Numbered from the stretch's first letter, positions 47,880-59,939 are shown. The stretch is 64,000 bases of DNA from Cristatella mucedo (GCA_009760855.2 WPIO01000035.1:2100001-2164000), one strand, 5' to 3'. The notes: generated by a model not told the origin, from the letters alone. Translations and numbers: made by a program.

Positions 47880-50755
47880 GTACTTTAGATCATATTTCAG
47901 GAAAACCTTTGTTTTTCCATAAAATAGTTGTCGTGCAGCCTTGGTCATGCTTAAAAGCCTAAAAACCCATAGCCTAGACTTTGGTTGCCAAAGTGATTCA
48001 GTTCAGTTAACCAAAACTAAATTGAACACTCTCATTTCTACGATAAATTGTCTTTTTACCATAGGAGGCAAATATTCTGCTTCTTCCACTAACTACAGGC
48101 TTCTTCCTTTAATATTTACTTGAAGAAGTATTTCTTACAACTGCAACTTAGTCTCATTGTAACAACAGAAGTTTAGCCACAACATTTGCCAAACGAGTAC
48201 TTTCTTCCAGCCAACTCCACGTTCCTTAAACACGTTTCGATTGTATTGCATTAGCTCCATGGCGGCCTATTTTCAGTAACCTAACACATTGAAAAGAGTT
48301 TGTCGTGAATAAACAAAGAAGACTCTCAAATTATTCCTTTCATGAGGTAGCGTCGATAATTATGCTTCTCTTCTCTCTGTTTATTTTTATACTCGAAGTT
48401 ACAGTCACTGATCATGCAAAAGGGCTAATAAACCCTTAAGTTTGAACAGCGAATGCAGAGTAAACTTTTAACACTGGCTAAAGGAGTGTCGCGGTTTGGC
48501 TTCTTCTTACCTAGCTTGTTCGTTACGCAGTGCAAGCCAGCGGCCTTTGGGTCCGTGAACTGCAGTGCCATAACGAAGGGTTGGGCATACGTCTGATGCT
48601 TGGTCAGGAGAGATCACCAACATGGGCGTCTAATACTGGAAAACATTTGCATCTAAACTAGCGAAGATGTTGTAGGCAGCAGGGTGCTCAAGGAGAAGCA
48701 ATATGATGGAAGACCTCGAGTGTAGCTGCAGCACCTTCTGCAGGCTTTTGCTGGCTGTCGGTGTCACTCCCGCTGTGGCCTTGTGTAAATCATTAGGGCA
48801 ACCTAAGGAAGGTATTAAAGCAGGTTAGGAATGGAGGCAGTGAAAAACCTGCAGGACATGGCTACTCGGAAGCTCATAATGCCTTCTCTGTGAGGCCCAC
48901 TTTGCTGTTCATTTTACCACAATCACACTCACTCTCTGACAGAGCCTTTCAGTGTTAACTCACACAAAGGCTATCAGATCAGACCTACCACCTTTACTGT
49001 GGTTTCCAATGTTCGGCAGTGTAACAAACCAATGCAGCCTTTAGGTTTGTTGGCTAAAATCTTTCACTATTTGTTGTGTGTGCATGTGTTGCTTCTCGGC
49101 CACTGGTGTGCTGTGCCCCGCTCGATGGTGGGGGCGATTGGCTCGTTTCAGCGCTTTGATGGGCAAGTGTTTTGTGGTTGGCCAGGGTGCAGCCTTCAAT
49201 ACAGGCAGGTGTTTTGGCAGTTGGCTCAGTGATGGGCTTGTGGCCCTGGCAGTGGCTCACCACGGATGCACTCCCTTATGGTGAGTCCAGTCCCTAACTA
49301 TATATGTACCAACTGAAATAAAAGATGATCTCGTTCACCACTCACGTTCGCCGCTCGTGTCTTCGTGTCCATGGACTCCACTAGCGCTGCTGCAACCAGA
49401 GAAACAGTAACCCAGCATATTTACCATCGTCTGTGCCTGGTATATTGAGCTATCGTTCAGATGCTCATATATGTGGTTTTTGCTAAAGGAGGACGTTAGT
49501 TTGTAATCAGCAAGCGACGACCGACCCAAGTTGCCGGGCGGCCGAACCCTCGCTCTGCTTGGGTCCCTGCACGGGTATTCCCGGCATTTGAATCACCGCC
49601 CTACAGGAAATCTCCCCTTAAGCACTGCTGGTAATCGCTCTAGCTTAGTAGTTGCCAAACATACCATAACCTAGGCCGGCAATTCTTGTGATTCTCGTTC
49701 AATGTTACATAGCCTTAAAATCTGACGTGATAACAGAAGGACATTGACCTGATCCACTTGCTCTAAGATCTGGCTAATCTCTTACCCGCCCGACTACAAC
49801 CAACACCGCTTTCATTATATCATACTGTGCACCTAGGGAATCAAAACCGGTGATGGTGTACCATCGTGCCATTTCTCCCTAGCAAACCGTTTGCAGTCCC
49901 CTGAATCAGTCCGTTGATCTGAGTCATCTGTCAGCAACTACCAATATTCTGTTTTGAAATCTCTTTACAAATTCCCCTAGGAAAAAAGTCCTCGCCATCT
50001 GCAGATTTCTCTACTATTCTTGTTTAGGAAACCGAATTTTTCTTGATAGTGTTTCGCCGTTTAGTCAGCTAGCTTAGCTGACACCTAAGCATCAAAAGTT
50101 CAAGCACTATTTGGCTCATTTTCTCTTGTGTGCCCCATGCTCATGACCCTACTTATGTCAAAGTCAGAAGCTCTCAAAACAACTGCGATGTTATTCTTGA
50201 AGCTGCTCTGTATGGTGCTTACCATATAATTGTGCTCACTTTACAGCAATTTAGGTTCTTTGAAAGTGACATAGACTATGAAGTCGCTCTTGATTATATT
50301 AATATTATTATTAACCTGAATTTATTCATATATTTTTTATAGAACGTATCGTCTAAAATTTTACTCAACCTGTCTGAACTAATGGTTACATTGTCAGTAG
50401 TCTCATCTGTTTGTTGATTGATTGTAGCTAGTAGGATATTACATTGCCTATTTCATCTAAACACTTGCTGCTTAGGTTGTGTCAATTCACGCCCGACAAT
50501 GGCTTTGTCAGATTGTCCATTATGCTGATAATCTTCGCATTACATATGATCGTGCCTTATCGTATTTTAATTGCATTGCTAGATGTAATTGTTGTTGCTA
50601 AGGTCCGTAAATTATGCAACAGCAAACGTTCCCAAAGCCCAGGCTGAGGCTGGGGGCAGAGGAACCCATTCTTTGATATTCATCTTCTGGAACCGCTCAT
50701 CACGTTCTCCTCCAGCCTGCCCGTGAGTCTGCATACCATAGTGGTCGGGTCCTGC
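47880..50755. other. stretch without identified gene; higher-GC part at 48.5-49.6 kb
   Basis: From ~48480 to 49620 base composition is less AT-rich, with several overlapping short frames on both strands (for example 48999-49284) and AATAAA at about 49318, but no family motif. An old element or gene remnant is possible but unproven. 49700-50755 is AT-rich and featureless. Confidence 0.25.
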
Positions 50756-50756
50756 T

Positions 50757-50840
50757 ACCAATAAAAATAACGCACTTTATAAAAGCGCCCTCGGAGAATC
50801 TCTTTCTGGGCGCTTTACATTTCTAAGGGAAACGAGGTGA
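50757..50840 (-). mobile_element. LINE-A 3' end only (~84 bases)
   Basis: Terminal hairpin with perfect stem AAAGCGCC (50782-50789) and GGCGCTTT (50809-50816), loop TCGGAGAATCTCTTTCTG. One of the shortest insertions; the tail has decayed to AATAAAAATAA. Confidence 0.82.
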
Positions 50841-50844
50841 ATGG

Positions 50845-52635
50845 TGGTAATATCGCGGAGTAACATATTCTGCTGGCGGCTTAGCTCTTGTCTTTGCTCA
50901 AGGGTGCTCTACGTGCAGCAAACCCTTCTTCATTAGGACCATTCTATTAAAAAGGCTTTGACCACTGAGTCACCTCGATCGATACACAACCTGTCAGCGC
51001 CCCAACCATTAACCATTCCGAGCCCACAGGCCTCGATGTTTTTTTACCTTCATCTATAGAAAAACTATGAAGGATTGTCAATAGCACACAAACTTCAAAC
51101 CGATTGCAGTGCTCTCACAGAGATCTTTCGAATATATTGTTTTAAAACAACAGCGCTAGATAATGGCAATGATATATTCTTACCCCTGCAATTAGAGTCT
51201 ACCTTTAACTCAGATTTTCTCGATCGATTCAATGGGAGAGGAAATTGATCTTTCCTCGTGGCAGATCAGCGTTGAGCGTTGTTTTTAACTCTAACGTCTC
51301 TCCAGCACTCAAATTTGTGCCTGACGCTGATTCATCGTCTATCACTTTTGGCCTATGGCTGCATGGTCCTCATTATATAATGTATAAAGAGATTGACAAA
51401 AGTGTACAGCTGCTTGGCTCAATGAAGATCAATCAATGAATTCTGAGCGCTAAAGCCATGCGGCCTCGGTTGGCACACATATTAGGCTCAAATTGTATAG
51501 TTTAATTGGTATTCACCTAAACAATTTTCTCAGCAAACAAATCAAGGTTCCCAGGATCTAAATAAAGAATTTAGAGAAGCAGTGGCTGACCTTGAATCCT
51601 TGAAGCAATAGCTTATCAAAACTTTAAGATTTTAGTGAAAATATTAGGAAAATGTCCAAAAAATAAATACTTGCAGCTTAAGAATTGACAAAAGAGAGAA
51701 AAGAATAGAGACGCTCAAGGACGTCCATAGAGCACATAGTTGAGGTTGAACTTAAAGCCGGGAACAAATTATTTATGCCTGTCTTGCTCGACCATCATCT
51801 TTCACCAAGAGAAATTGGCGTGATTTTTTATAATAAGACCTGAAATAAAATAATGTAGTTCTAAATAATGAAACCACTTTCTAAAGCGAATAACAATACC
51901 TTTGATGCACAATTTCAGGTTGTGACGACACCAAAGTAAATAGCGAAGATAATGTAGAAATTGGAAAAGAATGCAAAAAACTGCTGCGCGAACACCAGTC
52001 AATTAATAAATAAAATAAACAATAGTTAAAGTTATTTTCAACATTCTATTGTCATAAATGGAGATAGATTTATGGCCAAATTCAAGCATTTTCTCTGAAG
52101 ATAATTCTTTAGACGGTTTTTGAAGTATCAATGACTAGCTTTGTGAAATGCAAATTTATACGCTTTCATTTTATATTACTGTGTGCAAAGGCAAGACCGT
52201 TTTGAGTTTGAGCTTCTCGGCATTAAAAGCCGACATTTTTAGAATGTTAAGTTAACCTCAAAACCAAATTTGGCAGGGTGAAGTAAAAAAGAATAACATC
52301 TATAGCTTTCGAAACTCTAATAGACACTCTTATTTTCTCATGAAATATCTCAATGACAATGTCACTCTATTAAATATTAGCATAAAATTAATTGCCATAC
52401 TTACACCCTATTAAAGTTTTACTTAGAATTTGTAAATATAAAAATGAAAATGGGTAATAAAACTTAATATATCTGAAAATTATGGATTCAAAAGGGTTAA
52501 CAGTACTTAGCTGCAAGGCTCCAAATATCCTAGGCTTATACAGTGGACAATCTCTAACTGTTCTATTTCCTACACTTCAATTGTGTGTTGCTTTCATCCT
52601 CCCAGGCTTCCGACTCCAATTATGTCAACTTCCCT
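50845..52635. other. AT-rich stretch, no feature seen
   Basis: Frames at 51245-51439 and 51802-52002 show no family motif. Confidence 0.4.
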
Positions 52636-52639
52636 GCCC

Positions 52640-53345
52640 AGTATGTATTGATGACATCCACATGGATATTAGCAAGTACAATTAAGCCAATGATAAAACC
52701 AACTTACCTGTTGTAAAAATCCGTGTGATTCAGAAGTGGAAAGAGCTAACCCTCAAAATTGACTCTGCCAGCATATCTCCTGTTGAATCTGCACGAAATC
52801 TAGGTGTCTTTTGATCTTTTGAAGTGATCTTTTGTTAGACGACCGCATCAGCTCCTCCAAGTCTGGCAGCTGCATAACATTGCTAGAGTGTTGGGCTGGG
52901 ATTGTAGACAAGGATGCCACGTGTCGATAGGTCCATCCATTTGTGACATCCACTGACTGTATCCTGCTAGCCTACCGGCTTGTGCAATCAGGTGCTTACA
53001 GCTGGTGCAAAACTCTGCAGCTAGGCTTGTCTGTCGAGCATCGCAGGTTGCCACATCACCACTTTTCGACAACCTAAGGCTACCAATCAGCAAGATCGCT
53101 TCAATTTTTATTACTCACTTTTGGGTCACTTCATTATTTCACACTCAACCTATCTCAGATCTTCTCCCCCACCAGACAAGCATTATACCATCACCGGATC
53201 CAACAGTTTTACTAATATTACAAAAACCACTTAGTGCGTTGATCCCAAAGCCTGGAGACTATATCCTGGCGTTCAAAGCCCATGACTGACAAACATTTAA
53301 AAGAACTTAAAACCCTGTTTGAACAGCATTTAGTGGATCTGTTGT
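52640..53345 (+). mobile_element. LINE-A copy, RT end to C-terminus
   Basis: Starts at the CIDDIHMDI segment just after the palm motif. It then follows SASISPVESARNLGVF, the LDDRISS segment, LQLVQNSAARLVCRA (open piece 53005-53289) and the decayed PKPGDYILA. It ends in TTTAGTGGATCTG of the 3' UTR without the hairpin. Confidence 0.75.
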
Positions 53346-53349
53346 GTTG

Positions 53350-54980
53350 TGACTTGAGCTTCTTAACCACTTCTTCTTTGTGGCTTTATTGATTTTCAGA
53401 TGGAGATACATTTATTTGAGGCAGAGTCGTCATTGTGTGGCACATTGGGTATGTGTCTTAGTTGCCACAGGATCTAATTAAATGCTGCATTGAATTATGG
53501 TTTCTAAGATTCACTCATTGGTCAATTCATTCTCTTTCTCTCTCCTTCCTTATTTCTCTTACTACGTAATCCTCTGTTTTTAGTTTATGCAAATGAACAA
53601 TCATAGCTCGAAATAGTTTAACTGTGTTTTAATAACCGGGAAATATGTGTGGTGTGGTCTTGGCTCACCAAACGCCTTTGACTATGTAACTTACCTTATT
53701 ATTCTCTACTGTGATGTGACATCTAAGGTTTGAAGGAATCTAAATGTTGCTTAAGTACTATTTTTCCCATTCGGATTGAGCAGTCGTTGTTCTGCAAGCT
53801 AATCTATAAATCTGTTATTGCTGGCTTTTCATTTACTTTTCTTGATTATTTGTAAGGCGTAAAATGGTCAGTTCTTTAGTGTAGTAACATTGAAAATATT
53901 TTTACTTAATTCAAATTGGACTTTTTTACGTGTGATACGTCTAAACTTTATTAATTAATTTTATGTTCATGAAATCTGCAAAAGCAGCAGTTTCTTCGAA
54001 CTCGGATACAAACTTGAAAATTAGTCATTACTTTGATAAGTAATGAAACTAGTTTTAATTGATAGAAGAGTTCTTGCAGCAAACAGTAATATCTTGGGAG
54101 AAGTTGAAAAACACAAGACATATGAACCCAAAAACTAGTCAACTGAAATCTTTGGGTCATTTGAAATAGCGTTCTATTTTTATTCGTTTGGTAAACAATA
54201 CAATAAGTGCAGAACTAACTGAAACTGATTTAACTCTTAAGCATTCTGCCGTATAAATTGTTTTAATTTGTTTCTATTGCAGGCATTCCGAAGGTCAAGA
54301 TTTTAAATCGCCAAACATCAGACAGTAAACATTCTTTAATATTAATGTGCATCATCTGATTTCTTTAAAGACTTAATAACCGTCATTTGGTACGTGAATG
54401 GTAATGAATCCTCATATTAATAACCACGTGAATTTCAAGTTCAAGAGCTTGATATCGGACTGTGCTCGCAAGTGAATAACTGTATTCTTCAAGCCGTTGA
54501 TTATGAGATTGCGGACGGAAGAGTGGATCTGGATTCCTTTATGACGCTAAGTCAGATGTTCTTAAGCTTTATGGAGGCATTTTACTAAAGAAGGTAGCTT
54601 AGAGCTGAGGCGTTTGATTCTCGTTAGAGCTTACGAAGCCTTTAAGCCGTGCTAACATTTCTCTGTAATTGAATTGACAGCTGCAGTGTTCATTTGAAAT
54701 TATTTCCAGCTCTACAAAAATATCTATATTTTATTTAAAATAAATACTAAAACTATGATTTGGAGCATCTTTCTCTGTCGTTTGCAAATTTCAGGTTATT
54801 TTTTACTTTTGCGACCGCATTTCCATCTCTTCAAGAGGTCCGATCCCTATCCAAGATTGAAGCTGTCTCCCTACAGGGCTTATGCTTAACTAGCTCTTTA
54901 GTTCTCGGCCGGTGTGTAATTCTCGGGCTACCAAGAAAGCTATAATGCCACTACAGCGGACTATGAATATGGCTGAGGCT
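53350..54980. other. AT-rich stretch, no feature seen
   Basis: Frames at 53951-54160 (minus) and 54760-54945 (plus) lack motifs; a CAGG acceptor-like site near 54286 leads to no long frame. Confidence 0.35.
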
Positions 54981-54984
54981 GGTC

Positions 54985-55065
54985 TTCAAGTCCAGCGGTT
55001 TAAGCACGTGTCACCTTTGCTGAGAGCTAGGATGGTTGCCGGTTGAGCAAGGATACGGAGCAAAG
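54985..55065 (+). mobile_element. degenerate SINE head
   Basis: CAAGTCCAGCGGTTTAAGCAC matches the A-box region of the SINE at 18730, followed by GCTGAGAGCTAGG and GGTTGCCGGTTGAGCAAGG as a weak B box. No tail is seen; LINE-B sequence begins ~20 bases on. Confidence 0.4.
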
Positions 55066-55084
55066 TTCTTACGCTAAGGCCGCC

Positions 55085-55515
55085 ACGGCTTGGCTCCTTC
55101 ACCTAGCGAACTGCCGTGGTTCAGCCTGTTCCACGCACCCTCGGTCCTGTGTGGACAAATTAGCTGTCCCATTCCTCTTCTAGAACAGTTGGCGACAGAA
55201 GCGCTCTGCAGGTCCTAGGCTGTGGAACTCTTCCACAATTCTTACGCAACTACATCTATCTCAACTGCCGACTATGGCACATCTTTCAGCGATTCTGTAC
55301 TGCTACTTCTGTGCTATTAACTACCTCAAATGCTCTCCTAACTTGTGCTACGATTCCACTTTCTCTTTGTTGTGTGGGGTAAGTCTGTTGGTACCGAATG
55401 CGTTGCCAGTACGCTTAGGCTGTGGAGGTGGGCTTTGAATTCTCCTGCGTACACCACATGGTCTTTTATGACTTTGTGGGTTACTGACAGAATCATTACA
55501 TTACATTAGGTCTGG
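55085..55515 (+). mobile_element. LINE-B 3' end fragment
   Basis: The C-terminus translates as RSAGPRLWNSSTILTQLHL (a decayed GPRLWNSLP...LRN). The 3' UTR is shared with 30640-31015 and ends GAATCATTACATTACATTAG at ~55494-55512, the clearest LINE-B terminus in the window. No open frame remains. Confidence 0.7.
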
Positions 55516-55904
55516 TCTTTTTATATCCGCTACTTGCAAGTTAGCAATCATCTGACAAAGCCTAAGAAATTCAAGAATTTTCGAACATCAAAGACAAATT
55601 GTCTTTGAAAAGTTACAGCGTCGATTAGAGTGTGATCGTCAATAGCTCTTGAGGTCTTGGATCTCAAACATGTGCTCACATAGCGCACCAGAACCAGAGT
55701 AAGTGATTGCGGTCCTGTAGCAGGTCGGAAAGTGGTTCCTAAAGCATTGTAAGGGAGCAGACTTCTAGCCTCCTCCGCTTTGGCCGTTGTGCAAAACGGA
55801 GCTTTGGCGACTTGGTTGACACTATTTGTCTTTGGTCATACTTGCGTTACCTCCAGCAGCGCAGAACGATGTAGTCTGGGCAGACCGCACTTCCACCATG
55901 TACC

Positions 55905-55995
55905 GCCATTAATAATAATACGTTAATTAATTTTGAGGCTACGCCCTGAGAGGAGCTCCAGCGATTTCTCAGGGCACTTTAAGTTTGCCTGTCCA
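55905..55995 (-). mobile_element. LINE-A-like 3' hairpin, divergent subfamily
   Basis: TAATAATAATA, then a perfect 9-base stem GCCCTGAGA (55943-55951) with TCTCAGGGC (55967-55975), then ACTTTAAGTTTGC. The layout is that of an inverted LINE-A end, but stem and loop sequences differ from the other copies. Confidence 0.5.
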
Positions 55996-55999
55996 AGAA

Positions 56000-57540
56000 A
56001 TCACATGATCGAATGCATTGTCGAGCTGCTCCCAGATGCGCAAGTATAGTATGGTTTACTGGTGACAGGCAGAGGGGTTACGCATATACAGTGAGCGTCA
56101 CCCGCATGCAGTTGCTACGGCACTAATTCAAGTCCTTTGTGTTTCGAAAATAAAATATGTTTAATAAATCGTGCATAAGCGCTGAACTCAGGCGTGCGAG
56201 ATGCCTTTGGTTTAGGATAATTGTTTTGCACATTCTTGGTATATGAACAAGCTCACCAGCCTGGTACTACTTCATTTGTGAATGCTATCAGGCAACCTGA
56301 GCTCAGCCTAATGATATGCATCTATGTACTGCTTAGTGGAGTTCTCTGGTCTGTTAGTACATTGACATTGATAGCTAGAGAGATGATGCTGCGACACACA
56401 TTGCAGCATGAATGCTTCTGTGTTTTATTAATCTGTCTTCTGTAGATTAATTAATGTAGGATTATATGGCTTGATTTTGTATTTAGTTCGAGTCATAATG
56501 TACTTTTTTGCGTTGAATCACTGTAAGATGACGCGGGCAGCCTAATACAGCTGACTAAGTATTCTCATTCAGGTGTGTCAGCAGTGTTGCAACATGCTTA
56601 GTTAACAAAGGAATTACTGGACTCTTAAGAACTTGGATTAACTATAGCAGTGTGTTACTCTTTCAGATCGGAGCTGGTGTAGTGATTTCTACAGCATTCC
56701 CGTTAAGTTAAATTATCGGCTAGCTCTACTTGGTTGACTCTTGCTTCTGATCCTGTAGTTCTTCACGGATTGAACTACGCCATCTTGCTGATCGACGGTT
56801 CATCTTGCCATGATTCAGTTTCCTGTCTTGTGGCGTGACGGTTTTTATCTTTGTGTGAGATATTTAAATGCGAAAAATGTTTGTTTCAAAATATGATTTT
56901 GCTTTTATATTCTAGCCCTTGGTTGAAACGAAAAATGGGAATATGACTAACTGGAGAAATATCGTAAAATTCAGGAGTTAATCACTCCTTGTGCCGAAAG
57001 AAAAATTCTCGGCTCTCATTCCAACCTAATTTGGCCTCCGGTTCTTCAGCATTTTCAAAAAATAATATTAAGCCATCATAATATCTCTAGCAGAACTTAT
57101 TCGCTTCTGCTAATAAATATTACACAACAAATAATTCATCTTGGCCGTTAATCGGTGCTTTGTACTGAAAAAATTACATTTAATATTTACAAACCACATG
57201 CAGGCAGTTAGCCACATTATCATCAAAAGCATGAAAACGGGAAGTTAATTTGAGCAATATCCTGCTGCGTACATCGGCAGAATCCTGCAAGCAAAATATG
57301 TTTCGAAGTCAGTACGTACTACACTTAAGACTTACAAGATTAAATACAAATATATTAAGAAATCAAAATAAAATTAGCAACTGTCAGACTAAGAGAATTA
57401 TAAAAATAGCAATAACGAAACAAACTGAATGTTATCGGTTGTTAGCACGTATTTTCAACATCTAATCTAGCAGTCGAATTATTTGCTCGAAATTATGATT
57501 GTTTCAGCGCCCAAAAGTGAAATCTCTATTCGGAATCCTG
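56000..57540. other. AT-rich stretch, no feature seen
   Basis: Frames at 56221-56445 and 57250-57465 have no recognised motif. Confidence 0.35.
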
Positions 57541-57544
57541 CTTG

Positions 57545-57625
57545 TATTCAGGGCTCGAAGGACCACGACCTTAGCCCGTTCTGTGGAAGCACTTTAACCA
57601 TTAGGCTTGGAAGGCAACCTTTAAA
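57545..57625 (-). mobile_element. tRNA-derived SINE head
   Basis: The minus strand reads AAGCCTAATGGTTAAAGTGC, then GTGGTCCTTCGAGCCCTGAA, an A-box-like and a B-box-like block ~35 bases apart. The tail is not visible at lower coordinates, so it is truncated. Confidence 0.5.
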
Positions 57626-57878
57626 CAATGTTGCGATTGCCTACTCTTTTTTCTAGTATATATGTTGGTGCATTAATGGCAGCATAAACCAGGTGAGCGT
57701 AAAGACAAATAACTTATATATTGTTTTGGTTGATCATCGAAGGTAAAACATGATTTTTTCAAAGTTCTAATTGCTCATCTGCAAGGTCTTCAACGGTACT
57801 AGACTATTGAGACCCTTCTCGTTATAGACTCACAAGATAGCTATTGACATAAAGACTATTCTGTTTGTATATTTTTAG

Positions 57879-58072
57879 AAATCATTCGCATGGGGTCATT
57901 TTATGGAGTTCCGATTGGATTTTTGCTTCTCATTGCCTGTGTAATCCTATGTAGAAGTGCCAGAAAGACGCCTCTGGGTGAACAATCAAGATATCAGAAG
58001 TTCGAAGTAGCACTTCCCGGAAAGATCTCTGTAACCACATCAGCCAATCTCTGGCTCACTAGGACCACATAG
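57879..58072 (+). CDS. 3'-terminal exon of a single-pass membrane protein (exon B)
   Basis: Begins after a pyrimidine-rich acceptor (GTATATTTTTAG, AG at 57877-57878) in phase 1 and encodes 63 residues to TAG at 58070-58072. The start contains IIRMGSFYGVPIGFLLLIAC, giving a ~20-residue transmembrane helix ended by CRSARK. A short tail with two basic patches follows. YGVPI falls eight residues after the split codon, exactly as in exon A (3590-4023), and phase, acceptor and layout agree. The two are probably paralogous last exons, although the tails differ in length and composition. No canonical AATAAA is seen close downstream. Upstream exons were not identified in the window. Confidence 0.5.
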
Positions 58073-58074
58073 GC

Positions 58075-58740
58075 TGAAGTTATCTGTTCTGGTCAGCCAC
58101 TCCGTTGTTCAATCTCGACACTCAGCAGTGCTGTCATAGCTATAGCAGTTGCACCACGACCTTCTGTGGCGTGAGATCCTGACGAGCCAAAGCCGTCAAG
58201 CAAAGCTTATCAATAAGTACTTCAGTCTCAATCAGGCCAAAAAGTGGTGCCAGCAGCGTGAAATCTGAGATCTACATCCGAGTGTACGTCCGGAAGCGCT
58301 CAGATGGAATTTCTCACAACTGCAAAATCGCAGAACTTCTCAGTACGGTTTGCTGATATGACGTCTTGGGACCACTGAGGTCATTTTTATTATGGGACAA
58401 ATTTAGATGTTCATCAATTTACAGCGTTGTAGTTACATTTCCATGTCGGGCTGGTGTCAAACTAAAGAGTGTATAGTTTTAATTTTCTACTTATGCCTTC
58501 ACTTGCACAATTGTAGTTGACGTGTCAATATTTGTGTTGAACAGACGGTATTATAGAAAGTGTAGGCCTATTTTCCTGAAACTTGAGTCGTAGGCTATTT
58601 GAAAGCTCTAATCTGTTGGTGTGTGTGCGTTGATTTAAAGAATTTCACTGACTACTTGAATTGTTCACAAACCTGTCACAAAATGTATTCGTAATAAGTA
58701 ACATAATTAGTGCTCACTATCAAGTGATATCAATTATTCA
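58075..58740. other. probable 3' UTR/flank of exon B, no feature seen
   Basis: No repeat match or frame of note. Confidence 0.35.
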
Positions 58741-58849
58741 GGGGTACGGATATTGCCCCGGACGTTCCAACCTGACATCCCCAGGACATGCCCCCAGACA
58801 TTTTCCCCACTGGGGGTAGGACGTTCCCCCAGTGGTTTGCAGGTTGAGT

Positions 58850-59340
58850 TTTAGGGATTAGTCTTTGGAGGTTTTAAGGTTTATGGTTTTGGTTTGTAGG
58901 GTTTGGGTTTATAGTTTGGTTAAGGGTTTTAATTTTAGGGTTTATTGTTAAGGATTTGCTTTTTAAGGTTTGGTTTTGGGTTTTATGAACATGGTTTTTA
59001 GGGTTTGGCGTTTAGGGTTTATAATTAAGGCTTTTTACGGTTTAGGGTTTATAATTTAGTTTTTTTAGGGTTTAGGGTTTAGCTTTTAGGGGTTAGCGAT
59101 TGGGGTTTATGGTTTAGGGTTTAGAGTATAGGGTTTTTAGGGTTTAGTGTTTAGGGTTTGGGGTTTAGGTTTTAGAGTTTAGGGTTTCTAGGTTGAGGAT
59201 TTTTTTGGTTAGGTTTGAAGATTTGTAGTTTTTAGAGCTTAGGTTTTAGCGTTTAGGGCTTATGGTTTTATAGTTTTAGGAGTTTAGGGTTTTTAGGGTT
59301 TAGGTTTAGTGTTCAGGTTTATTGTTCAGGTTTAGGTTTA
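58850..59340 (+). repeat. degenerate (TTTAGGG)n telomere-like array
   Basis: About 490 bases made almost wholly of G and T on the + strand, with about 15 exact TTTAGGG words and many near variants (GGTTTAG, TTTATGG, TTTAGTG). Units are not in perfect register, so this is an old or diverged array rather than a chromosome end. Confidence 0.85.
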
Positions 59341-59464
59341 TGGTGGGCACACCTCCCACTTCTTAAATCACTATTCAGTGCTTTGTCCATTTGCGTATTA
59401 GGCGAACTAGATCTCTTCAGCTCGAGTTATACTCAGTAGACCTCATGTTTAGCGCTCATTTATA

Positions 59465-59595
59465 GGAACGTGCAGCACGCCGTAGCACCCGCTGACGGTA
59501 CGAACAGGTACCTGGCAGCGTCGACCGGGACCGAACGGGACAGCTTGCCGCTGCGCAGCCGCTGCAACCCTCCTTGCCGCCGCTTGGTTCATAAG
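59465..59595. other. short GC- and CpG-rich patch
   Basis: Local GC and CpG are far above the surroundings (words such as GCAGCGTCGACCGGGACCG). No ORF or RNA structure recognised. Confidence 0.4.
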
Positions 59596-59679
59596 TAAAC
59601 CACCAATCCATCCATTATTTTAATTATACTGAGTAGATTTTATTTTAATAGCATGAACTGATTTGATCATGTAAATATA

Positions 59680-59680
59680 C

Positions 59681-59779
<99 letters not shown>

Positions 59780-59811
59780 TGCATTGCATGTGCGTGTGTG
59801 TGTGTGTGTGT
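59680..59811. repeat. (AT)n(GT)n microsatellite
   Basis: AT tract passing into ~115 bases of GT with a few interruptions (GAG, TTT, GCATTGCATG). Explains the HTHTHT frame on the minus strand. Confidence 0.97.
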
Positions 59812-59939
59812 ATTCTTAGTTATATAAATCAACATGAAAATCATCCTACCCCAGGGTAATGTCCTAGGGTCCAACAGGAGGGAGAAAATGTCTTGAAACG
59901 TCGCAGGGTAAATGTCCTACAACCTTAATGGTTCAAATG

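Larger units (their letters stand above)
58741..59935. mobile_element. candidate non-autonomous element with partly inverted flanks
   Basis: The left flank (58741-58845) holds GGACGTTCC, AGGACATGCCCCC, AGACATTTTCCCC and GGGGGTAGGACG. The right flank (59845-59935), read on the minus strand, holds GGACATTTACCC, AAGACATTTTC, AGGACATTACCC and GGGGTAGGATG. The same GGACATnnCCC-type words in inverted orientation bracket the TTTAGGG-like array and a GT tract. Pairing is imperfect and no target-site duplication was identified, so a mobile element is only a hypothesis. Confidence 0.3.

Noticed and set aside
48480-49620. Possible LTR element or gene remnant
   Set aside because: Only composition and an AATAAA support it, with no coding motif and no direct repeats.
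49540-49690. Weak tRNA-like sequence on the minus strand (GTGATTCAAATGCC)
   Set aside because: The B box deviates and the A box is doubtful. Too weak to list as a SINE.
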